From: Microcyclospora pomicola
Lineage: Eukaryota > Ascomycota > Dothideomycetes > Capnodiales
Direction of reading: 5' to 3'
Assembly: GCA_002786065.1 (NCBI GenBank)
Contig: NHNY01000037.1
Span: 62,001-126,000, forward strand
Length of the DNA stretch: 64,000 nt
Every line of letters begins with the position of its first letter. Within the stretch, counting starts at the first letter, position 1. A program made the translations under genes and the position numbers. This document shows positions 46,850 through 58,000 of the stretch, in pieces. Below the pieces are notes generated by a model. That model saw only the letters and a list, made by a program, of their open reading frames with translations, did no database searches and was not told the DNA's origin.

Positions 46850-47373
46850 TATTGTGATGCTGCTTGAGTTGATCGCTTGAAGAAGCGCTGGAGGAGTGAT
46901 TCCAATTACGTGTAGCTTTCTTCCGTTTCTCTTCCCCGTCCAAGTCTTTCGATTGTGCCGTAGAAACTCTGCATCCGAATCCGTGAACTGCTTCGTGATT
47001 TAGCTTCCACTTCGATCACAAGCGAAGAGTGCTACGGCATCCGATCCGATCGGATGCTGATATCCAGCGGTATCGGCTGTGCGGGCACTGTTCTGTGGGG
47101 AGAGCTCCAATGGTGGTGGGCTGTTATGCCGAGGCTAAGCATGTGGGAGAGCAGGGCACACAATTGTTGCCATTTGCAGGATGTCTGACCCGGACCAGAG
47201 TTCTCAGTCCAATTGTTATTGCCGAGCTCAAAGAAAAGTGTGCGGGAAAGGGCGGAAGGTCAACGGACATAGAAAGGTTGGTACATCTAGCTATCACAGC
47301 TGAGCAGGAGACGACCTAATCACATCCCTCAGTATCTCGAAGAAGCAGTATACACACCGCATTGGTGAGAAAC
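46850..47373. other. Shared divergent promoter of methylcitrate-cycle genes
   Basis: This 524-bp stretch lies between the lyase and synthase start codons. It contains a 21-bp perfect palindrome at 47037-47057 (listed separately). No other gene is seen. Confidence 0.6.
47037..47057. promoter_or_regulatory. Perfect 10-bp inverted repeat, candidate operator
   Basis: GCATCCGATC, one C, then GATCGGATGC: both arms match completely. It includes CCG and CGG triplets, the half-sites of Zn2Cys6 regulators. It sits 188 bp from the lyase ATG and 317 bp from the synthase ATG. A role in co-regulating both genes is inference. Confidence 0.5.
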
Positions 47374-48888
47374 ATGTCTCTCTCTGCACGATCCGCAACG
47401 AGGGCTCTGCGTGCCTCCAAGGTAAGTGTCGATTGCATACAACACTCACCGCTTGCTCGACAGCACGAGGTGGTGTTGAGGCAGAGACAAAACAGCTGAC
47501 CAGAAATCGTAAAGCTCTCTCAATCCTCTCCCATCCCCTTCAATGCTATCCGCACATACGCCACTGCCGAGCCAGATCTCAAGGAAACCCTCAAGTCGGT
47601 CATTCCTGAGAAGCGTGAGCTTCTCAAGAAGGTCAAGAGCCATGGCAGCAAGACTATCGGCGAAGTCAAGATTGAGAACACACTCGGTGGTATGCGTGGA
47701 CTGAAGGCCATGGTATGGGAAGGCTCAGTCTTGGACGCGAATGAGGGCATCCGCTTCCACGGTCGCACGATCAAGGACTGCCAGAAGGAGTTGCCCAAGG
47801 GTACCTCTGGTACAGAGATGCTGCCAGAGTCTATGTTCTGGCTGCTGCTCACCGGCCAAGTCCCGTCCGTCAACCAGGTCCGTGTTCTCAGCAAAGAGCT
47901 AGCACAGAAAGCTGCTATCCCTGCCTTCGTGGAGAAGATGCTGAACGACTTCCCTACCGATCTGCACCCTATGACACAATTCGCCTGTGCCGTCTCGGCC
48001 CTGAACTACGAATCCAAATTCGCCAAGGCTTACGAGCAAGGCCTCAACAAAGCCGACTACTGGGAGCCGACCTTCGACGACTGCATTTCGCTGCTCGCCA
48101 AGCTCCCCACCATCGCTGCCAGAATCTACCAAAATGCATACCGTGGTGGTGGAGCTCTCCCCGCCGCCGTCGACGAGAGCCAGGATTGGTCATACAACTT
48201 TGCAGCTATGCTCGGCAAGGGGGGGAAGGAGAATGAGAATTTCCAAGACTTGCTCCGTCTCTACCTTGCTCTGCATGGTGATCACGAAGGCGGTAACGTA
48301 TCTGCCCATGCCACTCACTTGGTCGGCTCCGCTTTGTCCGATCCTTTCTTGTCGTACTCCGCGGGTCTGCAAGGTCTTGCTGGCCCTCTTCACGGTCTTG
48401 CTGCCCAAGAAGTGCTTCGCTGGATTCTCCAGATGCAGGAGCATGTTGGCACAAAATTCTCCGACAAGGACGTCACTGACTATCTCTGGAGCACCCTCAA
48501 ATCTGGCCGAGTCATCCCTGGCTACGGACACGCTGTGCTCCGCAAGCCCGATCCTCGTTTCGAGGCTTTGATGGACTTTGCCTCATCCCGACCTGAGATC
48601 GCAGCGGATCCCGTCTTCCAGCTCGTGAAGATGAACTCCGAGATCGCCCCCGGTGTTCTGACCGAGCATGGCAAGACCAAGAACCCCTTCCCCAACGTCG
48701 ACTCGAGCTCTGGAGTGCTCTTCCATCACTATGGCTTCAAGGAGACCCTCTACTACACTGCCACCTTCGGCGTAAGTCGTGGTCTTGGACCACTCGCGCA
48801 GTTGATCTGGGATCGTGCTCTCGGTCTGCCCATCGAGAGGCCGAAGTCCATCAACCTCCAAGGTCTGCTTGATGCCGCGGAGAAATAG
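47374..48888 (+). CDS. mcsA: Mitochondrial 2-methylcitrate synthase
   Basis: Exon 1 is 47374-47421 (16 codons) and exon 2 is 47515-48888; the 93-nt intron has a GTAAGT donor and is in phase. The product has 473 residues. The first 30 residues are Arg/Ser/Ala-rich with a cleavable-presequence look (NAIRTYATAEPDLK). The citrate-synthase fold shows NVSAHATH with H281, GPLHGLA, IPGYGHAVLR with H355 and the late aspartate in PFPNVDSSSG. The blocks YATAEPDLK, GGMRGLKAMVWEGSVLD, KDCQKELPKGTSGTEMLPE and IERPKSINLQG follow Aspergillus McsA rather than the ordinary CitA. It condenses propionyl-CoA with oxaloacetate. Divergent from 2-methylisocitrate lyase. Confidence 0.93.
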
Positions 48889-49199
48889 AATGTCTCATGA
48901 GCGTGATGTAGATATGTAGAAATTAGGAATATCAGGATCAGTTCCCACTGTTTACTTGGATGGAACAAGCGTTGCGATTGCTATTGGTAGATCTGCAGCG
49001 TCGCACAAAAGCTTCTTGCAATCAAATCTATATATGCCATCGTGGGACCGTTACTGGCGAACGTATTACTCCTGTCTTGCACTTCAAGTGCTGCATGTCC
49101 TGTTTCATCCTCCTCACTGGCGACCTGACTTGATGTTGTAGAAGTCATAATGAAGATGTGACTTTGCTCGTGAGACACGAATGTCGGCGGTCTTCTCAC
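48889..49199. other. Intergenic, convergent 3' regions
   Basis: This 311-bp stretch lies between the synthase and TYW3 stop codons. I see nothing in it. Confidence 0.45.
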
Positions 49200-50112
49200 T
49201 CATTTCTCTACCCTCGATAATAATGCCGTGCGAAATCGCTCCTTTCGCACGTCATTGAGGCGGAAGCGTTCGTTAGCTATGTTGATCAAGGTGCGTGTAT
49301 ACGATTCGGACACCATTGGCACGGTCCTGACCTCCCCACTCGGTGTAACCTCCTGGTAAGCGACAATACAATCGAATGCAAGACCTGTGGTTCGCACTGC
49401 CACCATTGGCATCGTAGGTTTGTTACCTGCCGGATTGATCCCGCTGATTCCGCTTTCACGAAATCCGGCGTCCATCGCGGCTGTTTGCGCTTGCTGCGCT
49501 TGCTGTAGTGAAGCCGTCAGGATATGTAAGATCTGGTCGTCGTCAGTGGTGAGGTGGGCGCGGTGTGCTGGAGTGGACGCGGAGTGCTCTCGAAAATGTC
49601 ATTCATCTCGCGATCAAGCTAGGTTCACTTGCCCAGATGACTTGCAGGCCACTTGAGGCCTCATATGCAAGCATATGTACTACAGAATAAGCCGTATTGA
49701 GATAGTATTAAATAGTTCTTACCATGGGCTCAAATTTGAAATGCACGAAGCTGACATCATCAATGGATGACGGTACTGAGACTGGCTCTTCTGCCGGGAG
49801 TCCCAGCAATGCAAACAGCTCGCCTGGGCCATCGCAAGCATTCGTGTCTACCGATGCGTGAGACGTGAAGAGCCACTTGCCGCCACCTTTACCACCTGAG
49901 CTGGCTTTGGGTGGCCCTTCACAGTAGACTGCAATACGTCCTCCGCAACTACTCGTTGTAACGTATCCGTCCAGATTCTTGATGTCGGATACGAGTTCTC
50001 GAATATTCTCATCCACGGAGCCTTTGGGAGAGGCGTCTTGGTAATCCACATCGGGCAAATCGAGTTGCTCCAGGATTCGCTTTTTCTTGGCGTTGAAAGC
50101 GGCCGCCATCAT
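49200..50112 (-). CDS. TYW3: tRNA wybutosine-synthesising protein 3 (TYW3), 2 exons
   Basis: Exon 1 is 50112-49723 and exon 2 is 49532-49200, with a 190-nt intron (GTAAGA donor, CCAG acceptor) in phase: FEPM continues directly with ILHILTASLQ. The product has 240 residues. Conserved TYW3 features are the FNAKKKRIL start, SPKGSVDENI, TTSSCGGRIAVYCEGP with the SSC-GRI motif, WLFTSHA and KFEPM. In exon 2 they are AMDAGFRESGIS, TMPMVAVRTTGL and the final helix ERFRLND. The enzyme is an AdoMet-dependent methyltransferase acting on N4 of the yW-86 intermediate at guanosine 37 of tRNA-Phe. ATG at 50109 is an equally possible start. It is divergent from the DUF2461 gene. Confidence 0.94.
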
Positions 50113-50599
50113 TGGTCTTCGGTACAACGAGTCACAAGCATACCTTGCGGCAATAAGTCAGCCTTTCCCCCTCCGAGCACCTCAAATCATGTGTGGAAGT
50201 GTTGTTGGAAAAAAGCCCGAATAGCCGGCAGACGTTCCGGAGCAAGTATCTGGTTTGATTTGTGCATCTAGCCGCGGCGTTTATGAGCGCTTGAGCTAGA
50301 ACTACCGAACCTGAGGCACCCAGCCGGCCCGAGCCTGCGCTTTCCATTTCATGGTAGCAGTGGCAACAGCATCTCGATTTATGTATGCGCATGTATGCTT
50401 GGGTATCTGGAGGCCGCTTCTAGGTATTGATGCAAATCCGCAATCCGATCCGGGAAGAGAGCTGTTCGTAACGAGTACAAAGCCGGAACTGCGCCGAGGA
50501 TTTCAAGCTGGGGGCCGACATTGCCTGGCACGAAGCTCGTTTAATTATCACAGCATTCAGAGATCGTAACTCTCCAAAAGCCAAAAGCTAAGGCCTAAC
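50113..50599. other. Divergent promoter, TYW3 / DUF2461 gene
   Basis: This 487-bp stretch lies between start codons. I see no other feature. Confidence 0.45.
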
Positions 50600-53500
50600 A
50601 TGGCGCGAAGATCGGGTCGTTTCACAGCAAACAGCACACCTACAAGTGGGCACAAACGAGCTGGCTCGTCGACAGTCGTGATTGCCAACGCAGGATCGAA
50701 ACGTCAAAGAGCCACAAAGGACGTAGACAAGGATCAGCAGTCAGAGGAGTATGACGAGTTACTTGATTCTGGCGAGGACGCAACAACCGGGGATGAAGAT
50801 GTTTCGGAGTTTGGCGAGGACGAGAAATTGTCCGAAGCGTCCGACATTAGCAATGACGACGAAGCAGATGACAGCGAGCCAGATTATGAAGATGAAAGAA
50901 GCCGCAAGATGGGCAAGGCAGGCTCCAAAAAGAATGCAGAGCTCTGGAGACCTGGAGTCAAGACGGGTCTCGGACATGGAACGCAAGTGGTTATCAAGAA
51001 GATCAAGGCTCGGCCAGCAGGCGACACTCCGTACAGCGCAGACACGATCCACCCGAACACGCTACTATTCTTGCAGGAGCTCAAAGCCAACAATGATCGC
51101 CAATGGCTCAAAAGTAAGTCATGACTTCGATTTCGGTGGCAGATCTACAGCAGAGTGCGAGATGACCTGTCTTGATCGTCTATACATGTCGAACGCGCCA
51201 ACAGAGTTTTTGTTCCCTGCGATGGCTAGATGCGGGCGCCGAAACACATGATTGACCCTTGCTATGACCATGATACAAAACCGAACAACTTGAATCAGGA
51301 TTCGCAGTCAACCGCTCGTACCGCATTCGTCCTTTAGGCGGTGTTCTGTGATTGGCGGTTGCTTGCACACCCACACCCCATGCCAACGCATCACACTATC
51401 AAGGGACTTGCATACACTTCATGCGTGGATACCAGCTGACCATGGTTTCATGACAGTGCATGATGCAGAGTTCCGTCAAGCGGAGCAAGATTTTTACGCT
51501 TTCCTGGAAGGACTTACCGAAAAACTCACCGAGATAGACGATACAATTCCAGACCTGCCAGTGAAGGACATTGTAAGCTACATATATACCGTAACATGTT
51601 CATGACTGCTAATAGACGTTCATTCAGATTTTCCGCATCTATCGAGACGTACGATTCTCGAAGGATCCTACGCCGTACAAAGTAAAGAGCCCCACTTTTG
51701 CAACATGCAGTGTCCCCACTCTAAATGGAGATACAAGAGAACTAACTTTTATGCACGTTCTGACAGGCGCATTTCTCTGCTGCATGGTTCGTACCTTTCA
51801 GCTCAGCGCTTACCTGCAACAGCTAATGAGAAGGTGGAATGCAGGTCACGAACCGGGCGCAAAGGACCGTATGCTGCATATTATCTCCAGGTTGCACCGA
51901 ACGATAGTCTCATTGGTATGTCCGCGTCTCTGTTATTGTGTCAGTAGTGGCTTGCAGGCGAGTAAGCGAGTCGAACAAAAAGCACAAACCAGGCGCAAGC
52001 GCAGCGGGCTAAACCCAATGCTTCACCGCATCGCAAGACTGCTACTACGTCTTGGGAGATATGCTCGAGCAGGGAGTAGACTGTCAGCTTGGTCGTGCAA
52101 AAAAGCGCTTTGCAGGACCTTGGCATCGAGATACCAGAGCTCGTTGCGTGAACACACACGAAAGCAAGATCGAGAACTTGCTGCGAACATTAGAACGTCT
52201 GCAAAGTTCTTGAAGAAGCTCTCACGGTTGATAATCCCTACATTGGTCCGGCACAAATCTCCCTCACCACTCGCGCAAGATGCTCTACTCCGGTGGTCAA
52301 CATACTCCAGGTCTAGCGATGACTGCAGACACCCCGTCATTCAATCCCAACCGAGTTCCCGTCTGCTTGGCCAGAGCGATAGTGATCACGAACTCACCTG
52401 CTATCGAGCCTCAATATGGATCCAAAGGTCACCGGGAACATTCGAGCAGAACATGAAGGTTTTCACTCACAATCAGCCGTCGCTTTGGTTGCTTGACGCA
52501 CACAACACAAGAAGATAACGGACATACTCCGGGAGCACAAATGTCGTCAATGTCATGCGCTTGCCAGGTGCAATATCCATTGACCGCGCTGCCGTAATTG
52601 CCAACATGTACGACCGTGGTACATCTGGTCGATATGCCAAAGGATCATATGCAGTATGAAGGGTTCCTGTCCAGCTGGAGCATGCCACGCCAAGAAATCG
52701 CGGAGCACCCGGGGTACCTCTTTGAGCACGATGAAATACTGCGCAACGATCGTGAAGCCAAACTAGCCAGCGAAGGACCATTGGAAACACTAGGGCGTAT
52801 TCGGATTGGACGGCGGGTCGAGTCTTTGAGATCTGACCCTCGGACTCAACGACCAGTGGTCTGGTTCTCCACAGTTGATGAACGAGCAATGCGCCTGTGG
52901 ACACGATGCGCAGCGCGTTGTCCTCAATATACTCGGCAGTCGTGTCATGCCCTTGGAGGAAGACCACCCATGCCCAGAACATCATTACGTCGCACAGCCA
53001 CTCCGGAGCGCATATCTCATCTCTTACCCAACCCATGGCATGCGGCTGTGGATTCAACGCTGGTTCACCATATGCACTCGATCATGACTTTGCGTTGACA
53101 AGACCATTGAGATCTGGTCTGCACAGCAAAGCGCGCATCAACAGTCCGCGTCCATCTTCTTTCTTGTCGATTCAATGTACGATTATAGGACGCACGTGCC
53201 GTGGATGCGGGAGTTGGATCGCCCCCTCTTTCAAGTCTGCGCAGCATCGCATGCTGTCTTCTCCGAGCTGCTGCTTGACTCAGGCTGTGTAATCTAAGTG
53301 CCGACTCTTCACAACGTTGCTGGTCACCCGTGGGCAAATTTGGCGTCGCGGGTCAGAATACTGATTGTGCAATAGGTTGCGGACTGTACGGCGCCGAGGC
53401 AGGAGCGGTGGCTTCGATGCGACGCGAGTTCGAACGTCGCCCTGAACGTGTCAAGGCGATTCTGATGGACGACCAGATCAGAAGGGCATTCCTTGGAGGA

Positions 53501-55026
53501 GCGCCCAGGAGAGAGACTTCAGTTGTGAAGGCATTCGCAAAAAGCAACAGCAAGAATGCGCTCAAAACTAAACCAAAGGTAAGTGCATTAATCCTTCCGT
53601 GATCTCCGTTGTCATCGTTGTGATCCTGGACACGATGGTGTCATTGCGTACGTGTCCTAGCTAGATGATTGTGTCCGACTCACGCCGGCCTACCCCTGTC
53701 ACGACCCTCGACGAAATCCGCGAGTTCTCTGTCCACTGTGTCTTGGAAACGTCTAGATGTGACAGCCAGCGCACTGGAAGTCCGATGTGCATCGTAAGGC
53801 ATATATTTCTATCAGATTGAAGGTCATTGTGAGGGCTTCGGCATTACTGGACTACGAGATTCCGAGACTTCGAGCTGGCCGTCCCGCTGACTGCCCTGTG
53901 CATTGTCTTCTCTTGATGATCCTTGCGCGGGTGAGATTGCGAGACGCGTGCTTCGATCAGCAAGCCCGGCTACCCGGCTACAGAAAACACAACTTCGCAG
54001 GTCTCTGGTCATCGCAATGATCTCAGCGGCTTTCATGGCATCGGGGGCAGAGTCCAATTGCAATTCCAGATCCTTGCAGGCCTCAAGTTTATGAATGAGT
54101 CTTCGGGAGGGCCGAGAGGCGACACCGCCGCATTCCCTCCAGCGAGCTCGGCTTTCCTCTCCTTCCGTCGTCAACTCTGGCACACTAGAAGGCTGGCAGC
54201 AACTCTGTTGGACACAATCATCACGCAACGTCCGCCGCTCATTCGTCCGATTGATGCTGACAAGATTGTTGTCTGCGTTCTTGTGCAAGCCACCGCTTTC
54301 TCATCACATTCCACAGCCCTCTCGGACGATTGCGCGAGACATCCGGATCCACAGATGTTGCGCGAAATGATGTCTTGATGCCGTCAAGGTCGAACTGCCG
54401 TTGCTAACGTCCACTTTCTTTCCCACAGGGCTATGCGGCAGACCACCCAGAGATTGAGCTCCTCAAGCTCCGTAACTACACCCTGGGAAGCAAGATTCCG
54501 AACGAGAAAATCCTCGGCGCTGGCGGCATGGCGTTCATCCTGGAGCTCATGACCCACATGAAACCTTTTGTAAGTACCTCTCCCAGCCGCTTTGTCTGGA
54601 GTGGAAACGCTCTACTGTATCTGGTGCAACACGCGAGGATAGTACTCGCGCACGCGCGCGCTCGTGACCCTGACTCGTCGAGCCATCAGCGTCAGGTTCG
54701 GCGGGACTCCTTCCACGGTTGGTAAAGCTCACCGCTGGACCTTTCGTTTCTTCCCGTGTCAGCAAATTCCTTGCCACAACTTGGCGCCTTTGCGTACTGC
54801 GGTTCACTTTGCGGCGATATGTGGCGCGGCGCGAAGCCTATCGTCCGACATGTCACGATTACTAATGCGATTTGACACGCAACAGGTCACGTATCTGAAC
54901 AGTGTGGTCATGCCAGATGCGCATGGCAGTGATGAGAGCGACGAGGATGAAGATGAAGACGAAGAAGGGTCCGGTCATGACGCCGCTACCGATGTTGACG
55001 ATGAAGATGATGCGGCTGGCGGGTGA
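50600..55026 (+). CDS. DUF2461 (TIGR02453) protein, 8 exons with oversized introns
   Basis: The exons are 50600-51113, 51457-51572, 51628-51681, 51767-51786, 51845-51915, 53376-53578, 54429-54569 and 54886-55026. All junctions are GT-AG and keep phase, giving 419 residues. The acidic/basic first 130 residues are disordered. The DUF2461 core follows: HPNTLLFLQELKANND-QWLK, MHDAEFRQAEQDFYAFLEGL, FRIYRDVRFSKDPTPYK, HFSAAWSRTGRKGPYAAYY, GLYGAEAGAVASMRREFE, ADHPEIELLKLRNYTLG and VTYLNSVVMPD. The tail is acidic. Exon 4 has only 20 bases. Introns 1, 5, 6 and 7 are 343, 1460, 850 and 316 nt, far above the local 50-70. The family's biochemical role is unknown. Confidence 0.87.
51916..53375 (+). other. 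1460-nt intron with gene-like fragments
   Basis: This is intron 5 of the DUF2461 gene, from GTATGT to a TACTGAT branch and CAATAG acceptor. Between these ordinary ends lies about 1.4 kb with open stretches in several frames. On the plus strand one contains a helical run (HESKIENLLRTLERLQ), another DMPKDHMQYEGFL and YLFEHDEILRNDREAK. A 194-codon frame lies on the minus strand. None joins into a recognisable protein. An old inserted gene fragment is the likeliest explanation; a nested gene cannot be excluded. Confidence 0.5.
53579..54428 (+). other. 850-nt intron of the DUF2461 gene
   Basis: This is intron 6, with a GTAAGT donor and CCCACAG acceptor. It carries overlapping frames on both strands (for example minus 54288-53824, 154 codons, Arg/Ser/Glu-rich) without any family signal. 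Confidence 0.5.
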
Positions 55027-58000
55027 TGGATGCGCTGTCGGGTCCGAGAGCTATACGTGTGGTGTAGTATAGGTCGCCTTAACAGAACAACCAACTCCAT
55101 TTATAGGCACAGTGCTGTATCTTGGTTGACGACTCTATATCTCGTCGCGCATACAAGCCTTACATTCGATATGGGATGGTAGTCCAGCGCGATAGAACAT
55201 GCACGTGGTGTTCGATCTTTCGCCATCCAGTCCGCCATCCAGTCCGTCAAGAGCCAGGAATGATAATCCTGTCGCGCACAGGCACGACGCGATCCATCGC
55301 TGCCGTCGCCGACGAGCCTGCTGCTACGTGCCCACTTAGAGTGTACTCAAGAGCGAAGAACCAACTGCAGGATTGCCAAGCGCTTACTGTCTCAGGTTAC
55401 ACAAGGGTATACGTCGATAGAAGCACTGTACGCCTATAGCAAAGGCCTGAAGATGGCTCGGGACAAACTATACAGATCCAGAGTCGTTGGAAGTCACAAG
55501 TTGTTGGGTTTGCGACGTGCGCGCGTCGGGGTCTCCATCGCCATACGCTGTCCTTCGCTATGTCCAGTAATAATGAGAGCCAGCAGCGATCGTCTACAGC
55601 CTACAGTACATTTCAGTGACCATACATCTGCACAGTACTTCAGAAAATGCTGTCGCTGAGGTTGATTTTGGGCTTGCGATCGATGCTACGGGTTCTCGGT
55701 TGCCCGCATGAACGAGCAGTCACCTGATGTCCGCGATCTGGAGATGAACAACAACGGCGTCGGGATCGTCGATTGGCGACCAACGCTGCTGTACGCGCTG
55801 CAAGGTGGGGTCCATACGTGTGACCTGGCCCAGCTCAGCGCAGGCTGGACATGCTGCAGGCGAGCGTTGTGTGATGGCTTTGCATCGATGGACGTTGGGG
55901 AGCAGAGCTGCAGGGTCATCAGATGAGATGCGCTCGGCGGACCTTGCGGTGCATTGTTCCGCCAGCCTCCCCCATCCGTGTGCAATGTTAGTGTAGGGTC
56001 TGGCGCTTTCCGCGGACACGCTTGGAGCCTCCGGTGCTCACTCACCGGCTGGTCCGTCTGGAATCTTGTCTGCACACCATCCCGGATCATCACAACGACT
56101 TGCCTCGTCTGCGCGACGCTGGGCCAAGCTGGAGCTCGTCGCAGCGACATGCATGAGGTGCTGGGGCTTGCAGTGGTCACATTTGCGAGTGTGCCAGCCA
56201 AGCCCAACAAAGGGTGTGCACCCTGCGTGATCTGACCAAAGCATTATGCAGCACCACCTGTCTGCATAGTCAGCAGCTCGCACCGTACGTCCAGGATCCC
56301 TGTAGCTGTTGGAGCGCGGCCCGTCGACTAGTTGGAGTATAGCGGTCACGCCGTAGGTTCCGCCCCGACCATCATCTAGGGTAAATCTGGCGGATCCGAG
56401 CATCAATACGTGCTGGGGATCATCGGACGTCTGTCAACAATGATGCAGCTCCGGTGACGGACTTGACGTATTGGAGCGTAAGAGAACGGATGAGCTGCTC
56501 TTCCGGGGAGAGGCTCCCGAAGTATAGTTGGGCAAAGCTGGCTACGGTCTTCACGATCTGGCCGAGCAGTGTCTTGCATGAGCTGTGCCACCGCGCGTCG
56601 TAGCAGAGCTCAGTGGTTCGCGGTCTGCGCCCGATGCCCTTCGCCGCGGCTCTTTACCGCTGCCCTCACGGAGAAGACATGCGCCATCACCACAGGCTTT
56701 AGGTGTCACGAAGGGACGTCGCGTGCCTAACCTATAGACGGCGGACACGCTTGCTCATACTTGCGACATGGGCCGAATAGTGTCTGAGCTCATGCCGTCT
56801 GCCGCTCGATGAGAATAGCTAATTCGGTCTGCGGGCCTGATTCGAGCTTGATGAAACAGCATTGAGACGCGTCATGTTGTTTCTGCGGGCCAAAATAGAC
56901 AGTCACGTCGTACTCGAAAGGTAGGGCGATTTGAGTGACTGAGTGAGTGAGAGACGGATTAGTGATCTCGAAGCGGAGATCTTGGAGTCAATCAGTTCGT
57001 AGGATGGCCTTGGTGAAGGCGATGGCTCTGCGTGCACCTATAGAACAACAATCTGATAGACGGAGATAAGAGCAGCCCTCCAAAGATCATGCTTCCTTAC
57101 AAATGTATCGAAGCGCCTTTCATGCCTGTCGTTGGTTCATCCAGCCGGTTGGATATGCCGACTGCGCTGGAAGGGTACTGATCGGCCGCTGGATGCTGTG
57201 CCGTACGGTCGAGAATGTTATTAGAAGCCAGCGGCTCGCCCGCCACGGACGGCAACCGTCCACTTCCACCTTTGATTTCCGTTGCTCGTTGCTTGGGTTG
57301 TTACTGTCGTGCGATATTGGAGAGGTATTTTGTTTTAGCATTTTCGAGGTACGTTGTGACTGTATTTCGACTTGTGCCAGGCGCATTGGAGCTGGCCTTG
57401 GATGGTGCTCGACTGCCGAGTGAACATCGAGGTCGAGATCGAGATCCAACAGATCCTTAAGCCAGCGCTGCTCTTTGCGACCCCAGTCGAAGTTGGAGCT
57501 GCTGCATCTCATCAGCTGACAGACTCCTGCAGCTAGACGTACATGCAATCACCAGCCGCGTCCGCGACATCTGGAAGGCCGTCACACATCACCGACCAAC
57601 AATTCCATCGCAGGTGGCGCGTCCCATTCACCATCTCGACAAAGACGTTCGACGCGGACACGGCACAGTCGCAAGTCACCGCTTTTTGCTCGCCAACAAT
57701 CCGTCAGGTGGTTCGACACGGCGCGTGACGCCTCACGTTGTTGCTTCGGTTGACCCACCCGGTCCTTGCCGCCAGGAAACACTATTCAAACTGCATCTGG
57801 CCGACAGCCAGGCCCAGCCCAGCCCAGCTCAAGTCAGTTCAATTCAGCTCAGCATTTGGGCTTTCAGCAAGAAACGACACACGACCAAGAATTGAAAGCC
57901 TTTGCGTCCGCAACAAGCGGTTGTTCTTCCGGCCGTTGGCGCATTCGCACATATAATACTCGGATCTGACCCAAGCACGATCGAACCGCCGTGCGAGCTG

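Noticed and set aside
52473-53057. 194-codon minus-strand frame in the large intron
   Set aside because: No family features, and a competing plus-strand frame is equally long; not supported as a gene by itself.
55686-56210. 174-codon minus-strand frame in the gene-poor region
   Set aside because: No ATG-based support, no motif and no splice partner.
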